Source: Viola odorata
Lineage: Eukaryota > Streptophyta > Magnoliopsida > Malpighiales > Violaceae
Assembly: GCA_963691705.1 (NCBI GenBank)
Contig: OY829546.1
Coordinates: 34,504,040-34,568,039 of the forward strand
Direction: 5' to 3'
Length of the DNA stretch: 64,000 nucleotides
The position numbers and the translations under genes were made by a program. Every line of letters begins with the position of its first letter. Position 1 is the first letter of the stretch. Under the pieces are notes generated by a model. The model was not told the origin of the DNA. It saw only the letters and a list, made by a program, of their open reading frames with translations, and did no database searches. This document shows, piece after piece, positions 48,905-61,305 of this stretch.

Positions 48905-50534
48905 TAGGCCTAGTCAATCACTGGTGCAGATATATTCCACTACTATGTCATAGGTATGCTATAGGGGTAAGGTACGCTTAGGCCCCCTGCTTTTCTTCAT
49001 ATGAGAAGTTACCTTAAGGTACATTTATGAGGTAACCTTGACACTCTGCGGTCTCCCAAAGTACATCTAAGGGAACAATACTCAGAGGCCCATTAAGTAG
49101 AGAAAAGACACACCTAGGGTGAGACACTCAGTACGCTCAAGGCACTACCCTAGTTGATTACTTGCCTTAGTCAGATTGGACTAGTTCGACGTGATGACTC
49201 TAAACTAGTTGTCTACTTTACTTTGTAGGTTCACGATATATATCTAAAAAGATGACTTTAATTACCTAGATTCAATTAAGAGTTGATCAGGCTTCTAATT
49301 AATCTTAGGTAAATTGGCAAGATCTCGACAAATAAGCAAATACAATCAAGGAATTTATTAAGCCCGAATTCACCTCATAACTATCCTAAGCAACCATCTA
49401 ATCGCCTCTGCTAAGACAGAGGAGCTTAGCCGCTCATGTTAATAATAGAACTAATAAAATAAATAAATAAAGAAGACATGAAAGATAAAGAGAAAATATT
49501 AATCAATTGTGAAAGGTACCGGCCGGATCTATGGCTCCGGTTTATTACAAAGCAGAAGTGACGCCAGCAGCAGCGGTGGTGGAGAACTTCAACCGAAGTG
49601 GTAGAAAATATGATAATGAAAAAGTTTGCTTAACCATAGATCCAGAAGCCATATATATAGGCTCCAAAATAGGAAATCTAGATAAAGATAGAAAATAATC
49701 GAGATTCGCTGGAGGTTATCCACTAAAGTTTCCTTCAGCATGTTGGAGTCTTGAGCTTCCGTAGCGCTTTGACTGCTTGGCCTAGACGATCCACAACTAG
49801 GCCTTGGCATCTGGTGTTCCAGCAATGATTTATCCAAAAAGGTGCACATTCTGCATCTTTCTCCTCTTTGATAAGAATTTGTCTTCGGCCGAAGGGTAGA
49901 AAGGGAAGATGCTTCTCCGGTTCAGTATCCACGGTGGTCCGTTGTACCTGCAAGATGCCGAAGGGGGTCTCCGGCGGAAACGCTCCGATGCTTAAGTTAG
50001 TATGAGTGGTAAAATTGGCAGAGTTTTAGCCAGTGAATTTCGCATACCTTCCTCCTTTGTGGGAGAGGTATTTATAGACGAAATAAGCCTGTCTGTGCGA
50101 GTGCGATTGCTAGGGAGCAACCGGTCCCGTCAGGGGCTATGGTTTGCCCGTGTTATGATGTACCGTCATGGCGGTAGGTATGGGGTAGTTGTTACCCCGG
50201 TAAGGTAACGGTGGTGCGTTTCCCTTGGGGTGGGATAGCACCTCCGGTCGTCTACAAGCTCAATGCGGGGACCCCCAATGAGACGTCAACCCTCCTAGCG
50301 TTAGTCCCGTAGAGGGGAAATGGCAGCCTTGCCCCTACCGTGGCGGTAGGAATAGTGATTCTTTGCTTTCCATATTGGGCAAACAGATGAAAATGCCCTT
50401 GTCATTAGGTGGATTGTTATCACTCTTCTAGTCCAGATCTGCAAAATAGACAAAAATAGGGACTAATTAGCAGTATAGTGCTCAAAATCGGGCTAAGAAG
50501 GAATAGAAAATCATGCATAAAATACACCTATAAT
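48905..50534 (-). repeat. 5' LTR of the Athila-like element, truncated
   Basis: Matches the left LTR from 'aggcctagtcaatcact' onward. The outermost 230-260 bp on the interior side, with the primer site, are missing. It is interrupted by the solo LTR at 49869-50422. The right end reads ACACCTATAATGG where ACACCTATCA is expected, so the terminus is damaged. Confidence 0.75.
49869..50422 (-). mobile_element. Solo LTR, TSD CTCTT
   Basis: 554 bp, TGATAAGAATTTG to GGATTGTTATCA, flanked by CTCTT at 49864-49868 and 50423-50427. Absent from the corresponding place in the left LTR (about 44194), which proves the insertion. GC-rich compared with its host. A minus-strand CTATAAATACC (near 50070) suggests minus orientation. 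Family not recognised. Confidence 0.85.
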
Positions 50535-51620
50535 GGCCGAAGTTAAAGTTCTAATGGTCGAAGGCATGCAAGACACTAGAGAATCTGCATCACTTACCGA
50601 AAGGCTAGTGAGGGATGATTGAGCCATTATTACAGTGGCTTTGCCACTTATTTTCTTGCATTCTCGAATAATACTCCACTGAATTCTGCGGATATTCTTT
50701 GATTATTGCAGGAAAAGACTTTGCTGAGGTGGGAGCAGAAAAGAAGAGGAATGAAGCTACTTCTAGACCACTTTGGGATTTACCGATCCCCGACTAGTTC
50801 CTTGACTAACCGCGCACTCAATGTTCCTGGCCAAGACAGATTAGCATGGCCAATCCCGCCGATGTTCTGGAGCGCCATCTTCAGACTTGCTATCTTCACG
50901 CCCTACTTTCCAGTTTTGTTTAATACTCTATTTTAGGAAGGAGATCCCCAGATAAAATTTGGTTGTAATTTAGTGTTTGATTAAGATTTTAACTTCCTTT
51001 ATTTCCGTCTTCTTTCTAGGAAGAGAGGACTATTTATAGTCTTCCTAGGGTTTTGAGAAAGGGGTTCACGATCTTTTTGGTTAGCGGCTCCTGCTCTGGT
51101 TTTGGATCTCAGAGACATTTTCATACATTTTGCTCCTTTAGAAACGAAGGATTATTATCAATTATATACATTGCTTATTTTACTTTTCAATTATGTGTAT
51201 GAGTAAATAAACACATTCCTCTTAGTAGAGGCATTTTAAGCATGAACATGAGCATATATGAGACCTAACTAATCATCTTAGTCTTTGTATCTACATTTAA
51301 TTGATCTCCTAATTGTTCTTAACGTGTTTTTGTTTGATATTAGATCTGGCCAATTTAGTGTTGAATAGATAATGCAGCTGTCATTCTTCTTGGAGTCTTG
51401 GCCATAAGCCTAAAAGGATCGAAGTAGACTCCTACACACTGTTGGGTGTATCCAGGAAATGGTAGGGAGAAAGGTTAATCAGATCCAGTCCTGATTGTCG
51501 CCCAAGAATACTAGTCTGGAGTTATCTTCCCCTAAATGATCATCTTCCAATTCAGTAAACCCTTTAACCAGCAAGGTGCTAATTGGTAAGGCATCATCTC
51601 TAAGCGTACCTGAGGTGGTG
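50535..51620 (+). repeat. Athila-type LTR relic, plus strand
   Basis: A promoter-like 'actatttatag' near 51030 and the block 'aaccctttaaccagcaaggtg' (51556-51576), shared with the Tat-type LTRs at 26740 and 31410, identify an LTR reading into the gag relic downstream. The left end is not defined. 50535-50940 is unassigned, with a weak open frame at 50706-50936 of unknown meaning. Confidence 0.5.
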
Positions 51621-51779
51621 TTGATACAGGAGGGAAGCAGGGGTCATAAGCGTACATTGATCCTATAGCAACTCCGTAGATCGAAGATGAACAACCTTGA
51701 GTCGATGATTGTGTCTCTTGTCTCATAGCTTGCCAGCCTCTACTAGGATGAACAACCAATGGAACTCACCCTCAGGGAG

Positions 51780-52420
51780 TTGAACAAAGGGGTTGAGCAA
51801 GAAACCTACTCCTGCCTCAATCTACCACCAGTAGATCAAGACTGGACGATCAAGACTGATGTCATCCTCACATCCACCTAAGAAGTTTTCATCTGGAGTG
51901 TGATGCACTTAAACCTCGGGATGTCCCCATAGAGAGAGCAAAGCTAAGGGCCTTCCAATGGTCATTGGAAGAGTGGGCGAGGGATTGGTTCCACAACCTA
52001 CTTCACAACACCATTAGTACTTGGGCTCAAATGTCCACGACCTTTTTAACAAATACTAGAATGCAAGTGAAGCCGGAGCAGCTAGGAAGAATCTCGTCTC
52101 TATACAACAGAGAGAAAATGAGATTTTTGGAGAATACTACCGTAGATTCAAAGATCTTCAGGATGTCTGTCCAAACCATGGAGTGGCTGATCACGCTGAG
52201 ATTCAATATTTTTACGATGGAATGAGCCAGAAGGATAAAGAAAGAGTTGATGCAGCAGCTGAAGGAGCTTTGCAAGATCTCACGCCAACTCAAGCCAAAC
52301 TATTGCTCTGCACCATAGCAGAAAACTGCAATAACAACATCTCCATAGAGCAACCTAACCCTACTTCTTCTTTAAATCTAGTTACTTTAGAACATCAACT
52401 TTATGCAAAATATTTCTAGA
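51780..52420 (+). pseudogene. Athila-like gag relic, plus strand
   Basis: Contains AKLRAFQWSLEEWARDWFHN, then NTISTWAQMSTTFLTNT, followed after a frameshift by AEIQYFYDGMSQKDKERVDA and AAEGALQDLTPTQAKLL. Frame changes near 52080 and 52190 and a stop at 52417. Confidence 0.8.
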
Positions 52421-55280
52421 GGTGCTACTAGCCAATGGAACAGTCAAAGCTGGGGAAATCATCTTAACTTCAGCCGATCTCAGAATGAACTCTAAAATCA
52501 AAATAAGACGTATTTGTAATTACTAGCACCTCAACAGCAATTACAAGCAGTTGGATCTTCCATCGAAGACACCTTGAACACTATCCAGGCTAAACAAGCT
52601 TCTTAAGCAAACATACAAGAAACACTAGCAGCTACTTTGACAACCAGTTTAGTTGAGATCCAAAAACAACTCAGTTAGTTAGTGAAAAGCTACCGAAATC
52701 AGCAAGAGAGATTGCCTCCCAATATTGCGAGCAGGCGTATATATAATGTCAGTTCAATCAGTTTGAGGGGCGGTGTAGACCAACCCAAAAAGGAAAAAGA
52801 TAGTGGCATACGAGAAGAAACAAGAGAAACCATGGAACAAAAACTAGGAAAATGCACTCGAATCCTTGAGGAGATATAAGTCCAAGCAACTAGAGCAGAT
52901 CGAAAGGGAAGAATCGAAAGAAATAAAAAGAGTCCCATTAACAGAAGACCATACCTTGATCACAAAGGAAAGAAATGTTGAATCACCTCCACCCTTCTTA
53001 CCTCCACCTAACAGGATCGAAGAGGAGGAAGAGAAAAAAAATCACGGAAAAATTTGAAAAATGAGCAATTAATTTGCCTACGCTTGATTTAATTGCTAAA
53101 ATTCCTAGTTATGCTAGATTCCTTAAAAGTCTGTGTTCAAATAAAAGGGAGCTTGTAGGTGATGAATAGGTTAATATGATTCGGAACGCTTCATCGGTAG
53201 CCCGTTCTGAGATGCCAAAAAAATGTACAGACCAAGAGACCTTCGATATTCCTTTCAGGATAGGCAACAAGAAAATCTAGAGGGCCTTCGATATTCCTTG
53301 CAGGAATAAACATTTTGTCATTGGAAGAATATGGGAGATTGGGTATTGGAATCATGAAGGAGACTAAAGTAGTCATTCAAGTAGCCGATTGTTCCATGAT
53401 CCACTCCATAGGAGTTGTCGAAGACTTTCTTATCTAGGTCAATGATTTCATCTACCCTATCGACTTCTACGTTGTCGACATGAACAAGAATTCACCTTCC
53501 AACACCCCCGATGTTCTCTTGGGTAGACCTTTCCTAAGGACTGCTAGATCTTTAATTGATGTCTACCACGGTTGTTTAAATCTTGAATATTGTGGTCAAA
53601 TTATTGAATTTGACATGAATGATATGAAGAAACAACCAAGCAAAGTACATGGCTTGTGCTTCATGGATGTTTATGAGTGATACGATCCTAGCCCCATGGC
53701 TAGCCTCATCGCACGCACAACGAGCACACGTCTTGTGGCCAAGGACAATCAAACGAATACCTCGAGCCAAGGACATTGTGAAGCAACTAGTAAGGTTAAT
53801 ACAACCTCTATATATGAAGATAAGGCAAGAGATGCTGCAGGATCGAGCTATTAGGTGAAGGATGATATGGAAGGTAGCTTGGAGGCTCTTAGGGTAAGAC
53901 TTCACATACGACCAAGTCAACTCATGGCAAAGAGGCTTAAATTGGGAAACCAAAGTAAATACAAGACCAATTGATGTCTTAGGAAGATCGTGGCCAAGTT
54001 TGATCCAATTTGGACCAGTAAATTGTAAGATGGTTTATGGTGACATTCTCGCACGCGAGAGTTCTAGGTGCAAAAGGAATAGGCGACTTTGTCCGAACCT
54101 ATTCGGACCAATACAAGTCGGAATTGTGTGATCAACCATGTTTTTAAAACCTCAGGATGTTATCTCCATTTTTACCAAGTTTCAACTCAAACGTACGAGC
54201 CGTTTGCGTGTTATTCGAAGAGACATTTTAGCCGACAACAATCCTATGCAGACAAGGACTTGTAGAAGCGTTAGGTTATGCTTTGCGAGTTTATTCAGAC
54301 CTGTTCATCCAGGAAAAGGGAGAAAAATATGTTTCCACTATTTCTAGATGTTAGCTTTCGAATGGGACAAGTTTTAACCCGATCGGAAGAGCAGATGAAG
54401 AGTTAGACCTAGTGTACATTTTCATGCGCAGTGTGAACGCGCAACATCCCGCAACTTGGAGTCCAGCTGTGCGAAAGCTATTCTAGGGCTTCTAGAATGT
54501 TTGTATATATTTAATATTTAGTTTATCCAGTTTTATTTATTAAATAGAACTTCTAAGTTGTATAGGTTTAGTATTTTTGTTCCTAGTATAATTAGAACTT
54601 GTAATTATACTTAAACTTGTAATAGGCTTTGCCTATATATATAGCCGATTGGCTTCATTAATCAAACAAGCTATTATTCAACTAAATTTGATCCTTTGTG
54701 ATTGTGAGATGTTTGTCTTGTGAGAGCTTTTCTCTTGTGTTCGTGGACTCGAACAAAAACCCTAGGTGGCGGTGTCAAGTGGACTTTTGGCGTACCTCAT
54801 CCTACGAACCTCACTTGTTGATCGACATTGTTAGGTGGACTCCTAGCGTACCTTACTTCAGCAGGCATTGTTCATCCTCGACTTGGAGATTGGCGGAGTT
54901 GGGTGGATTTCTAGCGTTCCTTATATCGAAGAGAAGAGAGATTGAGTTAAATTCCGCGCAACTTCAAACCTTCCAACAACGATCGTCAATTCAGCGTGTC
55001 GTAGCTATCTAAGATCGTATCAAGGATAGCAAGGATCTTATCAATGAGCCCTCCGCTATTAAAGTTTACCAGCTCAATAAGACCGACCCTCTCAATTGTG
55101 TTCTTACCAGAAAAATGGAAGAAGAAAAGTAGAGGACGATGAAAAAGGAACTAGTTACCAGCAATGATTTATTAGAAGCTGCGGAAGAGCTAAACATCCT
55201 GGGCCCTTGTTTGAGCAAAATGGTATTTCAAAATTTCCCGAAGTTTACAATGAATTTTCACCTTCCATTGTGCAGGTACC
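52421..55280 (+). pseudogene. Athila-like protease region, split by a solo LTR
   Basis: 52421-53677 carries a decayed protease domain: LPTLDLIAKIPSYARFLKSL, and later DVLLGRPFLRTARSLIDV (53480-53680). The frame continues across the solo LTR: DVYE before 53677 reads on as PSAIKVYQLNKTDPLNC after 55048. Homology fades by about 55280. Many stops. RT is not present. Confidence 0.8.
53678..55043 (+). mobile_element. Solo LTR, CRM-like family, TSD ATGAG
   Basis: 1366 bp from TGATACGATCCTAG to GGATCTTATCA, flanked by ATGAG at 53673-53677 and 55044-55048. Reverse-complement copy of 32335-33631. It has a plus-strand TATA box (CTATATATATAG, about 54632-54643). A second GATCGTATCA occurs 21 bp before the true end. 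Confidence 0.85.
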
Positions 55281-56090
55281 AAAAATAGAGCACAAGAGGT
55301 CACCGAATCGTACCAAGCACGATTGTCTTGACCAAGTATGGGGATATTTAGAACACAAAGAGCTCTTGGCCAAGACAAACTATTTTTTCCACGTGGCCAA
55401 CATAAAGTATAAAAGGGAGGGAGGCAAAAGGACGAACCAACCACTCTCACCACTCTCAGACCTTTACCCTTCCTTTCCGCTAGAAAAAGCCCCTCGTCTA
55501 CCCACGAACCCACGACCCCCGGAATTCATGGCGCCACCAAAACCCACTCCGCCCGCTTCCTCCTCTCAACTTATTAGTAAGTGTTTCCAAGAATTGAGCG
55601 ATAACGAACTAGAAACGCTCTTCATTGAAGCATTCGGCACACTGTACAACACTCAACCTCCATCACCAAACCCACTCAACCCCAGAATGGAGAATCGCCA
55701 ATAGAACCATAGTGTCGTCCGACGTCATCTTGACGAAGGACAAGCATAATCCACCGACGCCACCGAGACCACCTCCTTCCAACTCCGGAAGTGGAGGTTG
55801 GAAAACTAAGAGTCCCAAGCGAGTGTAGGAAGGCGTGTCAGGAATAATACGGGACTCCCTCAACCCTCTTTGGCCCAGAAAACACCCGTCTTGGCCATCC
55901 CTCAAGTCCAAACTCCTACTGTCTCTAGAGCAAAGAGCCAATCTTGGACCCTCGTCTTCCTCCTTCACACTATTAGACAAAGGGAAATGACCCATGGTGG
56001 AACCCAAGCCAGAGCAAAGAGCCTCTCAGTCAGCTAGTGCCACACAAACCAACCAACGCAGGTAGAAAACTAAACCTTCCACTCTCACTC
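55281..56090 (+). other. Orphan TATA-driven ORF region
   Basis: TATAAAAG at 55409-55416 is followed about 120 bp later by an ATG at 55528 in an open frame (MAPPKPTPPASSSQL). It runs 58 codons to a stop at 55702, with more degraded proline/serine-rich frames to about 56040. No domain recognised. It could be an LTR U3/R with a gag start, or a captured gene start. Confidence 0.35.
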
Positions 56091-57034
56091 TGCGGGTGAT
56101 AACAATTAAGGCAACCCTAAGGGTATTATCGTCCTTGTACCGGTGTAAAGGCCGGAACCCTACCGCACCTGCCAGGGGTCGACATCAGCGACAATACCCC
56201 GAGACGGAGGAGCCGCGGAAGGTTGACGCCCCTTAGCCGGTACGGAACCCTGGGATGGTCGACATCAGCGGGCGATTGTGGAAATATGGAATCGCGAAGA
56301 GTCGCGAAATCCCAGCAAGTAAGCAGATGGGAAATCCCTGGTGAAGATAGCTGGTGGAGAAAGCGATATGAGCAACATCAGCGACAACACCCGGAGATGG
56401 AGGCGAGGAGGCTCCTACGGGTAACTATTGTCTATTAGTACATGTCGTTTTACTAATGACTTATAATTGAGAATGTGCAGAGATATTATTCAGATGATGA
56501 AGAGTTGGACACTCTCGTTATCGTGGCTCGGGAAACGTGATCCAAAGGACATATGTACTATGTCTCTCTCTCTGGAAAATATTCCCATGGAAAGGGATAC
56601 GTCAGAATCTATCTACAGGTCATTCTAAGCCGTCAGCTGAGAACATCTACGACAATGCGATTATGCGCTATATATTGCAGAAAGCTGGAAGTGGCAGATA
56701 TCGCGCTTCTCTATAAGATTGTTATCGTGGAGGTTATCTACTGAGTGATAATTGAAATGCGCATGTTGAGATCATGTCGCGACAATCCATGATTTTATCA
56801 AAGTGGTAGCCAAGGGGTAATTGGCATACTCCTATGGAAATCCGTTATTCTGCGACAGTAAGCAGCAGACTTGTCAACATTTTCGTGGTGATAATGATGC
56901 CACTATCATATGGAAAGAACTTGAGGGGTTACAAAAACAAAAGTCTAAAACTTTAAAGTTCAAGAGACAAGGATAAAAAGGGACGACTCTGGATGATCAA
57001 GAAAAAGAGCAATAACGCCCGAGGTATATCGGTC
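56091..57034. other. Unassigned stretch with short direct repeats
   Basis: 'gacatcagcga' words recur at 56171, 56261 and (diverged) 56377, the first and last with similar 'caacacc(c)gagatggagg' flanks. Otherwise no gene, LTR end or RNA seen. Confidence 0.4.
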
Positions 57035-59392
57035 CTACGAACTCCCCCAACTTTGGTATCCCTTTACCTTGGCTTGGCGAAAGCCCTCGTCCGTGAGATT
57101 GGCGGACTTCTTCATGAAAGCATCAATAAGGGCGACACCGCGGTACACCTCTTCTCCATGAATATCTCTAAAGCAGTTGGCCATAATAGCGGCAGTGTTC
57201 TCAACGTACCACATGCATTTCTCTGCTGTCTCTCCCTCTAGTGTCATTTTCTCTGCTATCAATGCTGTCTTTTCCTCTTCCAGCGCGGCACTACTATTTT
57301 TCTCAGCAGACGCTTGCTCCCGCGCCTCTCTTTGGTCCTTCCGGGCTATCGCCAATGCCAGTAACAAATTCTGGCATTCCTTCAATAACCTTTCCTTTTC
57401 CTCTCGCTCCTTAGAAAAGCCCGTCTAAGGAGGCAGAAAGGGAAGCGACCTTATGCGACATATGCTCCTTCCAGTAGTGAAACTTAGAGAAGCAAGTGAA
57501 GAGCTTGGAGCGCAACGAATTTACTTGCTCGTCCGCAGATCGAGAGAGGAATGCTTCCTGCTCTTCACGGGATGTTAGTGCATAAGAAGCCAAGAGAGAA
57601 GAAACTTCGATGGAACTATCACCCCCAACAGCTGAAAACCCAGAACTACGCAATTTGGACAAGTCAACCTGATGAGTGACAGGACCAGATTCACCCATCG
57701 AGCTCAGATCGGCCATAAGGTGAGGCGCGACAACCCCTCCCCCAAAGCGCCGAAGCATCGGGGCGCTAGAAGGAACAAAAACTAAGGTGGGGGGAGATGG
57801 AGGTTGGAGAGAAGAAGTACCCCCATGAAGCCCAAAGGAACCGTGAGGCGAGAAACCAGACAAATCTTCGCTGAAACCCAAACCACTGGAAAAGGGAGGA
57901 ACCGAGGTGTCAAAGGAATGCAGTGAGGACTCGAAGGGCCCTGGAGCACCAATGCCCCCTAAGAAAATCAGAAGATTGATCCCTGGAAGGCATCGTGGAA
58001 TCAAAGGCGACATTGTGTTCCCCCCAGGTATCAGCGCGACCGGTCAGCGAACTCGCGCCCCCCACGTCAGGTCGCGCCCTCTTCGCAGGACGATCCAATA
58101 TGTGGCCCAGGTTCATACTATTTGTTGGGGATGCGAGAGTGGAAGCAGTAGTGGTGTCCTGCAAAGGAAAATAAAGTGAAGGATAAGAAAGTAAAGGAAA
58201 ACGCAAGAATGATATTAAAAGGCAATGGGTGAGATAACGCATTTATGAGAGAAATACTTACAGCAACGATATCGTTAACAGGCGCTTCTGAGGAAGTCGC
58301 CGCGTCTGAAGATGGAGTGAGAGCGGCAACGCTTCTTGTCCTTTTCTTTTTCTTTCCTTTTGTTGGAGCCCTGGAGGAGGATGCCTGAATAGGGTAGGCG
58401 GGAACTGACACAGCAGGAACACCAAGAGGAATAGTGGTGGACTCCTCACCAACTGGGGAAGAAGACGCTTGGACGAGACTCGCGGTAACAATAGACGGTA
58501 CAGTCGAATTAACCGTGGCTGCAGCAGTGACAACAACTTCTTTTTCCCTCATTTGTTGAGCCCTTCGCAACCGTTTCCTGACACTCTCGGGCTTCTGGTT
58601 GGGATCAGTTGCTGCATAATCATGAGATAATGTTAGCATTAGTACTGACTACGATGATGAAGAAAATAACACAACACTCACGTCTGATGCAGGTTTGGAT
58701 GTCCATCCCGCATGCCAAATTGTGAGTATGAACGTTGATTTCCAGCTGGAGTAGTTTGTCCAGCCAGCCTCGCTCAGGATGGCGAAGTGGCCCCCGCCGA
58801 CCCCAGGCACTATCTTTGACGCCTTGATTAAAACCAGATCGCCACCAGGGGCCAGGAAGGTCAGGAAGGTCAATAAGAAAGAATTCCTTTTTCCAATCTT
58901 CAATGGAGGACTCAAGGTGAAGGAGTTTCCAGGTGAAGTTTTTAAGCGAGTCATCGTCATAACGGGGCGATATCGCTATCACACCCCGATGACTGTACAG
59001 TTGAAAAGAGACTTAAGCAGCAAAAGGGAAGGAGAGTTAATCCCTTTGTACTTGAAAAGTTCTAAAAAGGCATAAACACAACAATATACGTTTGGGGTCA
59101 ACTGAACAGGATTCAAATCAAGAGCAGTAAGCAACTATTTTACAAAGGGATCAACTGGAAACTGGAAACCATAACAAAACATCTGGGCATATAGAACCCT
59201 ACGTTTACCGGTTAAAATGTTGTTCAGGCGTAATGATTCAGGGGTGACGGAGACCGTATAGCCGTCAGGAATATTAGCATGATGATCGACTAGATGCTCA
59301 TTGAGAGCGGTTAAAGAAGTAATCCTACTAACGGTATTCTCAATCTTTTCCTCGTCAACAGATTTAGACTCAGAATGACGAGTTCTAGCCAT
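57035..59392 (-). pseudogene. Spliced gag-like gene with coiled coil (module 1)
   Basis: ATG at 59392 (MARTRHSESKSVDEEK). The first part reads YAQMFCYGFQFPVDPF and NPVQLTPNVYCCVYAF, resembling the plant 'putative gypsy type transposon' domain (Pfam Transposase_28); a TAG separates the two. GT-AG introns can be placed at 58681-58612 and 58261-58159. Downstream come a serine/proline-rich part with a basic KGKKKKRTRS patch, then helical charged sequence ending at 57035 (REQASAEKNSSAALEEEK), a likely coiled coil. Frameshifts near 57960 and 57410. Plausibly the gag-like ORF of an unclassified retroelement; no pol is attached. Confidence 0.5.
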
Positions 59393-59828
59393 GGTAGAAA
59401 TAAAGGGTAAAAAGATGAAGAAGACGACAGAAATAAACGAGAAGTACCTTTCTAAGAAGAGGAGCTCTGAACACCCAGATGATGAAAAGGAGAAACAGAA
59501 GCCACCTCAGAAGGATATGGAGAGAGTAAAATGACAAAAGTGGAAAAAAGAAACAAGTGTTAGGTTTTATAGCCTCCGAAGCTAAGTAAAACGACTGTTG
59601 TAACAGTCGTTGCAGTATCTCAAGGAACAGGTGTAGGTAATGAGTACGATTCTTAAGAAGTGAGAGGACGCTTTGATCTCACCAATTCCTAGGCACGCTA
59701 ACCCTTGGCACCCTTACGAGTTGGCACGTGTCTTTCGGATCATCATGACTCCTCTTTTGCATTAATGAGAAAATCCTGAGCATTGAATGCTCTAAAAAGT
59801 AGAATCAATTTTTCAAAACAAGACAGAC

Positions 59829-59876
59829 GCGATGACGCGATGGCGCGATGACGCGATGGCGCGATGACGCGATGAT
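59829..59876. repeat. 16-bp tandem repeat, three copies
   Basis: 'gcgatgacgcgatggc' repeated about three times. It lies between the two gag-like modules. Confidence 0.9.
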
Positions 59877-60077
59877 TGAGATAATGCAATTGGGCGATAA
59901 TCGAACTAGTAGCTGACAAGATAACGCAAAAAAACAGAATAAAGATTATTTGTTCAAGAAAGAATTACAGACAATAATACATGACAAGCGTCATCGATTA
60001 TTAGAAATTGAATCGAGCCAAAAATTGATGGGAGAAATGCAAGAAGTAAAGTCCTCTCTAGCGTCAACCTTATCTGA

Positions 60078-61270
60078 TCATGGAAACGCCTTGGTTATCT
60101 TTGAAGGAACCTTCGCCAGATCCGCGTCACGAGCCGATATCTCCTCACGAAGGAAGGAGTTTCTTTTGTCAGTCGCCACTAACTCAGCCTTAGCCACCGC
60201 CAATTCCGCTTCCAAAAGTTCTACTTTGGCCTTCCCCTTTGATTTTTCTCTTGTAAGCTCGGCGCGACAGTCGTTCAGCTCTGCCTCGGTATGACTTTGA
60301 AGCCGAGTCAACTCCGTCACCTTGGTCAGGGCGGCATCTAACTGCTCCTTTGAGCCAAGGGAACCCCGAAGTTTGTCACCAAGAGCCCCGAGAAAATAAT
60401 GCATTTCGCGAAAACTAGCAAGAGCGTTATTCAGAACCCGCGCACGTTGGATATCGGGGGGAAGCTAAATATCTCACCCACCAGGGCGCCTACCGGCTGG
60501 TTTCCTGATAACGGATCTGATATCCCTAGAGCACGAAGTCCGCTAGTACCAAAGGTGGATAGATCTAGTCGGTAAGAAGAAGCTACCCCTTGGGAGCCTT
60601 GAGGAGAAAGGTTGGCGACAAAAGGAGGAGAGCAACTTTCGACGGAATCACCGATGCTAGAAATGGATGTAAAGAATAATGGTTGGGGACCCTTTGTAGG
60701 AGGGTCGGAAGGAATGCTCAAGTCGGGAATCGGCACGACCACATCAGGAATATAAGAGGAAATGAGAGAGTCAGGGACACCAGTCAACGGAGGCGAGTCT
60801 GACACTAGCGGGGTTTCAGTGACCTCAGGGGGAATGACAGTTGACGCCTTAGTGACCTTTGTCGCTTGAGAAGTACTCGCCACGGTATAAGTGTCGACGC
60901 TTGAGAGTGGGACTTCATCAACTTTCTTCGAGGAAATCCCAGCAGCATGAGCAGTTTTCTCAACTCTGAGTTTCTTCCATTGAGCCGCAGAAGCATGGAG
61001 AAGCTCTATCTCGATGTCCATCTCCTCGCTATCGCTCTCAGCTATCAGAGTTTCATGTCGGCTCGTGATCATTTTCTTGCTTCAGATCGGTAGCCAATTG
61101 TTGAGAAAGCTAGAGGCCCGAGTAGGAATATCGCGCCCTCTCACAGCAACTGTCTTAGTCCTCATCTTTCTTGGTGGAATAGTTTGAAGCGGTGTCACGA
61201 TTAAAGGAGCGTCATCCCTTCCAGGCGGTTGATCTTCAGTATCATCTGCCAACAGGACATGTTAGAGTAA
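60078..61270 (-). pseudogene. Second gag-like coiled-coil module (module 2)
   Basis: Same architecture as module 1 but diverged. After a likely acceptor near 61250 comes a segment with PPRKMRTKTVAVRGRDIP and a stop near 61085. The frame from 61072 (MITSRHETLIAESDSEE) is serine/proline-rich to a stop near 60465. The final part (60404-60078) is a clear coiled coil, LTRLQSHTEAELNDCRAEL and LLEAELAVAKAELVATDKRN. The N-terminal domain is absent; a CRM-like LTR starts 36 bp beyond the module. Confidence 0.45.
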
Positions 61271-61305
61271 TGAGCAAGTCGAAACGATAACACAAAGAAA
61301 GAAAC

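Larger units (their letters stand above)
24686..50534 (-). mobile_element. Athila-like gypsy element, heavily interrupted
   Basis: The left (3') LTR survives in three pieces: 24686-24997, 33637-33791 and 43403-44295. The interior is 44296-48904, and the right (5') LTR is about 48905-50534. The minus-strand interior encodes gag (48860-47290), a fragment before RT (47221-46793) and an integrase C-terminus (46640-46370); RT, RNase H and the integrase core are deleted. The polypurine tract is AGTGTGGGGTAACT on the minus strand, just before TGATAGGTG at 44295. The outer ends do not show matching target duplications, and the start could be 24686 or 24691. Confidence 0.75.

Noticed and set aside
50706..50936. 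76-codon plus-strand ORF as a host gene
   Set aside because: No recognised motif, no introns or promoter, and it lies between retroelement relics.
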